The notes under the pieces were generated by a model, which searched no databases, was not told the origin of the DNA, and was given only the letters and a program-made list of their open reading frames with translations. A DNA stretch of 13,982 nt, taken from the NCBI GenBank assembly GCA_965661115.1, contig CBFICO010000064.1, positions 1-13,982 of the forward strand, in the 5' to 3' direction. The stretch's first letter is position 1. The number at the start of each line of letters is the position of its first letter. The stretch comes from UBA6770 sp965661115. GTDB taxonomy: Bacteria; Bacteroidota; Bacteroidia; Flavobacteriales_G; Salibacteraceae. Below, in pieces: positions 9,543 to 13,982 of the stretch. Position numbers and translations under genes: made by a program.

Positions 9543-10270
9543 TCAAAAAGAAATTTTACTTCTTTTTGCTCAAAGTATCTGTAGGTATCATCTAGCTGAA
9601 CCTTCAGTTTCCCGCCGTTAGCTACGCCACGTATAGTTCCCAAAAACTCTTCACCACCCGACTCAAATCTTCTGTTTTCATTTAAGCCAAACAACAATTC
9701 GTGATAGCGGTTTTCTATTAAATTTCTTCGCTGCAAAAACAGATCGATCTTTTGTAAATAAGGTTGAAACTCCTCTAATAAAACTTCTATCACCAATTGC
9801 TGCTGCAATACTTCAGAAAGAGATGTAGAGTTTGAGGTAGTATGAAATGATTGCTGATTTATATTTAAACCAATTCCAACAATCGATTCAATAACCTCAT
9901 CTTTTGCCAACGTATTCTCAATTAAAACACCGCAAACTTTTTTGTTTTCTACAAATATGTCATTTGGCCATTTAACAGCCACTCCCCCAACATCTTTAGA
10001 GCGCAAAAAATCAACAATTAATATTGACACAACTTGGTTTAAAGCAAAGGCATCAATTGCTTTAAAATTGTTTGGCTGATAATATAAACTGAAAGTAAGA
10101 TTAGCACCATGTTCCGACTCCCAAATATTTTCGCGTTGTCCTTTGCCGCGAGTTTGAAACCGTGCTGCTATAATATCACCAGAAGTTGGTATTTTTCCCG
10201 ATCGAATAATCCGCTTAAATGCTTCGTTTGTAGAATCAATAGTTTCGTGCCAACTAATATTTCTGCTCAC
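9539..10270 (-). CDS. birA: Biotin--[acetyl-CoA-carboxylase] ligase, monofunctional
   Basis: Activates biotin with ATP and transfers it to the carrier lysine of biotin-dependent carboxylases. Visible motifs: HETIDSTN at 8-15, the biotinyl-AMP loop TRGKGQRENIW at 40-50 (GRGRxGRxW-type), KWPNDI at 100-105 with the catalytic-site Lys, GVLIEN at 114-119 and GIGLNIN at 132-138. A short C-terminal beta domain follows from about 195 (GTIRGV, GGKLKVQL). There is no N-terminal helix-turn-helix, so unlike the E. coli protein it should not act as a repressor. The start is GTG at 10268-10270: in-frame stops lie just upstream and no ATG is near. It is divergent from rsfS (116 nt apart) and convergent with the SRPBCC gene. 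Confidence 0.95.
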   Translation of the reverse strand: MSRNISWHETIDSTNEAFKRIIRSGKIPTSGDIIAARFQTRGKGQRENIWESEHGANLTFSLYYQPNNFKAIDAFALNQVVSILIVDFLRSKDVGGVAVKWPNDIFVENKKVCGVLIENTLAKDEVIESIVGIGLNINQQSFHTTSNSTSLSEVLQQQLVIEVLLEEFQPYLQKIDLFLQRRNLIENRYHELLFGLNENRRFESGGEEFLGTIRGVANGGKLKVQLDDTYRYFEQKEVKFLFD

Positions 10271-10352
10271 TCCTAATAATTAATGTTAAGGTTTAGGCAA
10301 ATTTGGGTGTTTTTACCAGGATTTACGCCCACTTTACCCCTAATAAAATAGT

Positions 10353-10360
10353 TACTTTTG
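10353..10360 (+). promoter_or_regulatory. Likely -7 element of the rsfS-ftsH promoter
   Basis: TACTTTTG, followed by CA, matches the Bacteroidota -7 consensus TAnnTTTG. It lies in the 116-nt spacer between birA and rsfS and ends 26 nt before the rsfS start, giving a leader of about 20 nt. No clear TTG -33 element is seen at the expected distance. On the opposite strand a near match (CAAATTTG, one mismatch) around 10300 could serve birA, but I regard that as weak. Confidence 0.5.
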
Positions 10361-10386
10361 CACACTGTTTTTAAAGCGTAAATCAA

Positions 10387-10755
10387 TTGGAAAAGGGAAA
10401 CTCCATAGCACTAAAAAATTCTGCAATTAACGGGTTGTTGGATAAGAAAGGAATCAATATCCTAGAACTAGATTTAAGAAAAATTGAAAGTGCGGTTTGC
10501 GATTTTTTTATCATTTGCTCAGGTAGTTCCGACCGTCAAGTATCGGCATTGGCCAATGCGGTTAAAGATACGGTACAAGAAGAGGTAGGAGAAAAACCTT
10601 GGCATTTAGAAGGAACGGAAAACGCAACATGGGTTTTGCTTGATTATGCAAATGTTGTAATCCATATTTTCCAAGAAGAAACAAGAGAATTTTACAAACT
10701 TGAAGAACTTTGGGCTGACGCAATTGTTAATCCAATATCCATAGAAGAAGCATAA
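10387..10755 (+). CDS. rsfS: Ribosome silencing factor RsfS (Iojap/YbeB family)
   Basis: RsfS binds ribosomal protein uL14 on the large subunit and blocks subunit joining when nutrients are scarce. The 122-residue protein shows the family pattern: INILELDLRKI at 23-33, CDFFIICSGSSDRQVSALA at 38-56, GEKPWHLEG at 68-76, WVLLDYANVVIHIFQEETR at 82-100 and YKLEELWADA at 103-112. The start appears to be TTG at 10387: there is an in-frame stop at 10372-10374 and no Met codon anywhere else in the protein. The stop is 3 nt from the ftsH ATG, so the two are almost certainly co-transcribed, as is common in this phylum. Confidence 0.94.
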   Translation: MEKGNSIALKNSAINGLLDKKGINILELDLRKIESAVCDFFIICSGSSDRQVSALANAVKDTVQEEVGEKPWHLEGTENATWVLLDYANVVIHIFQEETREFYKLEELWADAIVNPISIEEA

Positions 10756-10758
10756 TAA

Positions 10759-12930
10759 ATGGCTGATAACAACAAACAAAAACGTCCGATGGGTGGATCT
10801 AAAAACCCAAAGAAAAACGATAAAAAACCTTTTAATTTTTACTGGATATACGCCATAATCGGGGTGGTTCTATTATCGCAATTACTCTTTAGCTGGAACT
10901 CAGCTTTACCAAGTATTAGTCCTCAAGAGTTCCGTACAATGGTTGAAAACCAAGAAGTTAAACAAGTATTGGTAATAAACAAAGAAATTGCCAGAATATA
11001 TCTTAAAAGCGAAGCGCTTTCATCGGAAAAATATCAGAAAAAACTCAACAACCCTCGTATTGGTGAAGGAGGCGGATACGGTCCACATTTTAAGTTAAAC
11101 ATTGGCTCACCAGAACGATTTGACGAAGAACTAGCAAAGTTCAGTGAACAATACGACTTTAAATACGAATACCGCACAGAAGAGAATTGGGGTAAAGATG
11201 TAATGGGATGGCTTATTCCAATTGCAGTAATGGTGGCCATTTGGTTATTTATAATGCGCAGAATGGGTGCAGGTGGTCCAGCAGGAGGTCAAATCTTTAA
11301 CATTGGAAAATCTAAAGCGCGATTGTTTGATGAAAACGATAGCGTTAAAATCACTTTTGACGACGTTGCTGGCCAAGAGGAAGCAAAAGAAGAAGTAAAA
11401 GAAATTGTGGACTTCCTCAAAAACCCAAAACGTTACACTGATTTAGGAGCTAGAATCCCAAAAGGTGCTTTATTGGTCGGCTCACCGGGTACAGGAAAAA
11501 CACTTTTAGCTAAAGCCGTTGCAGGTGAAGCACAAGTTCCTTTCTTTTCTTTATCTGGATCAGATTTCGTTGAAATGTTTGTAGGTGTTGGTGCCTCAAG
11601 GGTTCGCGATTTATTTAAACAAGCTAAAGAAAAGTCGCCGAGTATAATTTTCATTGACGAGATTGACGCCATTGGTCGTGCCAGAGGAAAAAATCCTATG
11701 CAAGGGGCAAACGATGAGCGTGAAAACACATTGAATCAGCTTCTTACCGAAATGGATGGCTTTGGAAGCAACACTGGAGTTATCATTTTGGCTGCTACAA
11801 ACCGTGCTGATGTATTAGACAAAGCATTATTAAGACCAGGTCGTTTTGACAGACAAATCATTGTAGATATGCCTGACTTACACGGTAGAAAAGAAATTTT
11901 TAAAGTACACCTAAAACCACTTAAAAAAGACGATACGGTTGATGTTGATCTATTGGCACGTCAAACTCCTGGTTTCTCAGGTGCCGATATTGCAAACGTT
12001 TGTAACGAAGCAGCTCTAATTGCTGCCAGAAACAAAAAAACTAAAGTTAGCAAACAAGACTTTATTGATGCGGTTGACCGCGTTGTTGGTGGTTTAGAAA
12101 AGAAAAATAAAATCATAACTCCTTCTGAAAAGAAAACTATTGCCTATCACGAGGCTGGGCATGCAACAGTTAGTTGGTTGTTAGAGCACGCACATCCATT
12201 GGTTAAAGTTACTATCGTTCCTAGAGGACGTTCTTTAGGCGCTGCTTGGTATTTACCAGAAGAAAGACAAATAACAACTGAAGAGCAATTGAATCATGAC
12301 ATTTGCGCTGCGCTTGGTGGACGTGCTGCTGAAGAAATCGTTTTTGGTAAAATAAGTACTGGAGCCTTAAGTGATTTAGAAAAAGTAACCAAGCAGGTAT
12401 ACGGCATGATAGTGTATTATGGTCTTAACCCAAAAATTGGCAACAGATCTTACTACGATTCTTCTGGTCAAAGTGAGTACTCTTTTCAGAAACCATACTC
12501 TGAAAGTACTGCGCAGATAATTGACGAAGAGGTTAGTAAATATATTGAAGCTGCTTACAAAGAAACACTCAAGCTTTTAACGGCAAACAGAGAAAACCTC
12601 AACAAACTTGCGGAACTATTGTTAGAAAGAGAAGTAATCTTTAAAGAGGATATGGAAAATATCTTTGGTAAAAGAACTTTTGAGCGGGATTTAGAGCGTG
12701 AAAAAGAAGAAAGAGAGCAAGACGAAAAAAGAGCTAAAGAAGCAAAGGAAAAGAAAGAAGCAGCTGCCAAAAAACAAGCAGAAAAGGAATCAAAGGAGAA
12801 CAATACACCACCTAAAATTGCTGTTGCTGAAAACGGAAAATCCAAAAATGGAGCCGTTGTAAAGCCTGAGGCCGTTGAAAACAAATCTGAAAGTTCTGAA
12901 GCTGCAAGCACTGCCGAAAAAAAGGATTAA
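10759..12930 (+). CDS. ftsH: ATP-dependent zinc metalloprotease FtsH
   Basis: Membrane-anchored AAA+ protease that extracts and degrades damaged or regulated membrane and cytosolic proteins. Layout of the 723 residues: a basic N-terminus, TM1 at about 26-46, an extracytoplasmic domain at 47-147, TM2 at 148-166, the AAA+ module from about 195, and the protease domain from about 455. Visible motifs: Walker A GSPGTGKT at 241-248, pore loop FVG at 274-276, Walker B IIFIDE at 296-301, second region of homology with LLRPGRFDR at 357-365, zinc site HEAGH at 464-468, and D539 as the likely third zinc ligand. Residues from about 642 to the end form a Lys/Glu/Ala-rich, low-complexity tail, probably a disordered coiled-coil extension. 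Walker A has Ser where most FtsH have Pro (GPPGTGKT); the catalytic Lys and Thr are intact. It follows rsfS by 3 nt and precedes the DUF2007 gene by 20 nt. Confidence 0.98.
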   Translation: MADNNKQKRPMGGSKNPKKNDKKPFNFYWIYAIIGVVLLSQLLFSWNSALPSISPQEFRTMVENQEVKQVLVINKEIARIYLKSEALSSEKYQKKLNNPRIGEGGGYGPHFKLNIGSPERFDEELAKFSEQYDFKYEYRTEENWGKDVMGWLIPIAVMVAIWLFIMRRMGAGGPAGGQIFNIGKSKARLFDENDSVKITFDDVAGQEEAKEEVKEIVDFLKNPKRYTDLGARIPKGALLVGSPGTGKTLLAKAVAGEAQVPFFSLSGSDFVEMFVGVGASRVRDLFKQAKEKSPSIIFIDEIDAIGRARGKNPMQGANDERENTLNQLLTEMDGFGSNTGVIILAATNRADVLDKALLRPGRFDRQIIVDMPDLHGRKEIFKVHLKPLKKDDTVDVDLLARQTPGFSGADIANVCNEAALIAARNKKTKVSKQDFIDAVDRVVGGLEKKNKIITPSEKKTIAYHEAGHATVSWLLEHAHPLVKVTIVPRGRSLGAAWYLPEERQITTEEQLNHDICAALGGRAAEEIVFGKISTGALSDLEKVTKQVYGMIVYYGLNPKIGNRSYYDSSGQSEYSFQKPYSESTAQIIDEEVSKYIEAAYKETLKLLTANRENLNKLAELLLEREVIFKEDMENIFGKRTFERDLEREKEEREQDEKRAKEAKEKKEAAAKKQAEKESKENNTPPKIAVAENGKSKNGAVVKPEAVENKSESSEAASTAEKKD

Positions 12931-12950
12931 TTACATTTGAGCCTTAGCCT

Positions 12951-13172
12951 ATGCAACAGAACTGGACTAAGGTTTTTACGGCAGCCGATATTATTCAGGC
13001 TGAACTCATCAAAAGCAAATTAGATGCAGAAGGAATTCCTGCTGCATTCGTAAGCAAGCAAGACTCTATGCACTTGCATTTAAATGCGCGCTTTGGAGTT
13101 GAAATTTTTGTTGCTAAAGGCAACGCTTTTAAAGCGGTACAACTCATCGAAAAAATGACATCAGGTGAGTGA
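12951..13172 (+). CDS. DUF2007-family small protein
   Basis: A 73-residue soluble protein with the pattern of DUF2007: WTKVFTAADIIQAELIKSKL, then a short loop, DAEGIPAAFVSKQDS, and FGVEIFVAKGNAFKAVQLIE. This gives an alternating beta-alpha-beta-beta-alpha layout with no catalytic residues or membrane segment. Family members are called putative signal-transducing proteins, but no activity is established. It sits between ftsH and cdsA; its last 8 nt overlap the start of cdsA, which suggests translational coupling. A role in membrane homeostasis would be a guess from position only. Confidence 0.85.
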   Translation: MQQNWTKVFTAADIIQAELIKSKLDAEGIPAAFVSKQDSMHLHLNARFGVEIFVAKGNAFKAVQLIEKMTSGE

Positions 13173-13982
13173 TTTAAAACAACGACTTTCTACAGGAGCA
13201 ATTTTCATTATCGTAGTTTTTGGTAGTACCATTTTTAGCCAATATACCTATGCCGGAATTTTTCTTTTAATCAGTACATTAGGGCAAATTGAATTCTATC
13301 GATTAATTCGAAAATCAGGTGGTAACCCACAAAACATAACAGGCGTAATTAGTGGGGTTTTATTATTTACCACAAATTTTTTATTTGTCGAAAGTTCATG
13401 TACAGAGCTGAGCTTATTGGTTTACAATATGCCGCTTTTGTTCATCATTTTTCTAATAGAATTATTCCGTAACAACAAAAAACCATTCTTCAACATTGCC
13501 TATACCCTACTCGGAATAATATACATAGCACTGCCGTTTAGTTTGCTCAACTACTTAATGCTAGACCCTAGGTACTACCCTAGTTTTGAGTTTTACCCGC
13601 ACATTACTGCAGGTATTCTTTTTTGTATGTGGGCAAACGACAGTTGGGCTTACTTGATTGGAAGAAAATTCGGTAAAACCAAATTGTTTGAAAGCGTTTC
13701 CCCAAAAAAAACTTGGGAGGGCTTCTTCGGTGGAATTGTTTTTAGTATGTTCTTCGCCTCTATTATTAGTTTTATTGCCACTGCCCTTTCTTTGATTGAT
13801 TGGTTGGTAATTGCATTAATTATTTCTGTGATTGGAACGGCTGGAGATTTAATTGAATCAAAACTAAAGCGCAGCTTGAATCTAAAAGACTCAGGAAATC
13901 TGTTACCAGGACATGGTGGAATACTTGATCGATTTGATGCGCTCATTTTAGCAATTCCTTTTATTATTGTTTACTTATTCAT
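13165..13982 (+). CDS. cdsA: Phosphatidate cytidylyltransferase (CDP-diglyceride synthase), cut at right edge
   Basis: Makes CDP-diacylglycerol from phosphatidic acid and CTP at the inner membrane, the entry point to phosphatidylethanolamine and phosphatidylglycerol synthesis. 272 residues are visible and the frame is open to the last base. It is strongly hydrophobic with about seven or eight membrane segments (for example 12-26, 29-42, 60-75, 88-100, 112-130, 188-208, 212-227, 259-272). The CTP-transferase signature fits at 232-258: SKLKR, then KDSG, LPGHGG and LDRFD. The upstream SVSPKKTWEGFFGG (177-190) is also typical. The start is GTG at 13165, inside the end of the DUF2007 gene (8-nt overlap), chosen because MSDLKQRLSTGAIF matches the usual N-terminus and no ATG is nearby. 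Only a few C-terminal residues should be missing. psd often follows in this phylum, but that lies outside the window. Confidence 0.95.
   Translation, partial: MSDLKQRLSTGAIFIIVVFGSTIFSQYTYAGIFLLISTLGQIEFYRLIRKSGGNPQNITGVISGVLLFTTNFLFVESSCTELSLLVYNMPLLFIIFLIELFRNNKKPFFNIAYTLLGIIYIALPFSLLNYLMLDPRYYPSFEFYPHITAGILFCMWANDSWAYLIGRKFGKTKLFESVSPKKTWEGFFGGIVFSMFFASIISFIATALSLIDWLVIALIISVIGTAGDLIESKLKRSLNLKDSGNLLPGHGGILDRFDALILAIPFIIVYLF

Noticed and set aside
12555..12911. Minus-strand open frame of 118 codons inside ftsH
   Set aside because: It is the reverse of the Lys/Glu/Ala-rich tail and gives a Ser/Phe/Leu-rich artefact. Similar minus-strand frames at 11034-11240, 11433-11729 and 13650-13946 are opposite well-recognised ftsH and cdsA sequence.
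12932..12939. TACATTTG between ftsH and the DUF2007 gene as a separate promoter
   Set aside because: It matches the -7 consensus, but it would leave a leader of only about 5-7 nt, has no -33 element, and sits in a tight gene cluster. Chance occurrence in AT-rich DNA is more likely.

Overview
The window reads as a draft (possibly metagenomic) contig from a member of the Bacteroidota, most likely Flavobacteriales-like. Grounds: AT-rich coding sequence, start codons with little or no Shine-Dalgarno sequence, TAnnTTTG-type -7 promoter elements, a monofunctional BirA, and the gene neighbourhood Nudix / pyrE / SRPBCC protein / birA / rsfS-ftsH-DUF2007-cdsA, an order I know from this phylum. No tRNA, rRNA, insertion sequence, CRISPR array or recognisable defence system was seen.

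Region 1 (1-7612, minus strand) is one giant secreted protein gene that runs off the left edge. It encodes, in order: a signal peptide, a right-handed beta-helix, a cysteine-rich segment, Ig-like domains, a tandemly duplicated LamG + cadherin-like module, an SprB-like repeat, and a tandem array of at least 13 Ig-like repeats, each with a conserved cysteine pair. A 10-N assembly gap lies inside the array (330-339). The apparent stop just beyond it is an artefact: the other side of the gap is open to the window edge in another frame and encodes the same repeat. The likely role is a type IX-secreted surface adhesin or matrix protein. This is inferred, because the C-terminus is outside the window.

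Region 2 (7839-10270) holds small metabolic genes. A Nudix hydrolase (minus) is divergent from pyrE (plus), with start codons 10 nt apart as drawn. pyrE overlaps an SRPBCC-fold gene by one base. That gene ends tail-to-tail with birA (minus), with a 4-nt overlap.

Region 3 (10271-13982, plus strand) starts in the 116-nt divergent gap between birA and rsfS, which carries a good -7 element. It continues as the tight cluster rsfS-ftsH-DUF2007-cdsA: ribosome silencing, membrane-protein quality control, a small protein of unknown role, and CDP-diacylglycerol synthesis. cdsA is cut by the right edge close to its C-terminus. Several starts are non-ATG: birA GTG, rsfS TTG, cdsA GTG.

The housekeeping part is ordinary. 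The giant surface protein is the only region with unusual structure, and nothing here proves a new biological system.
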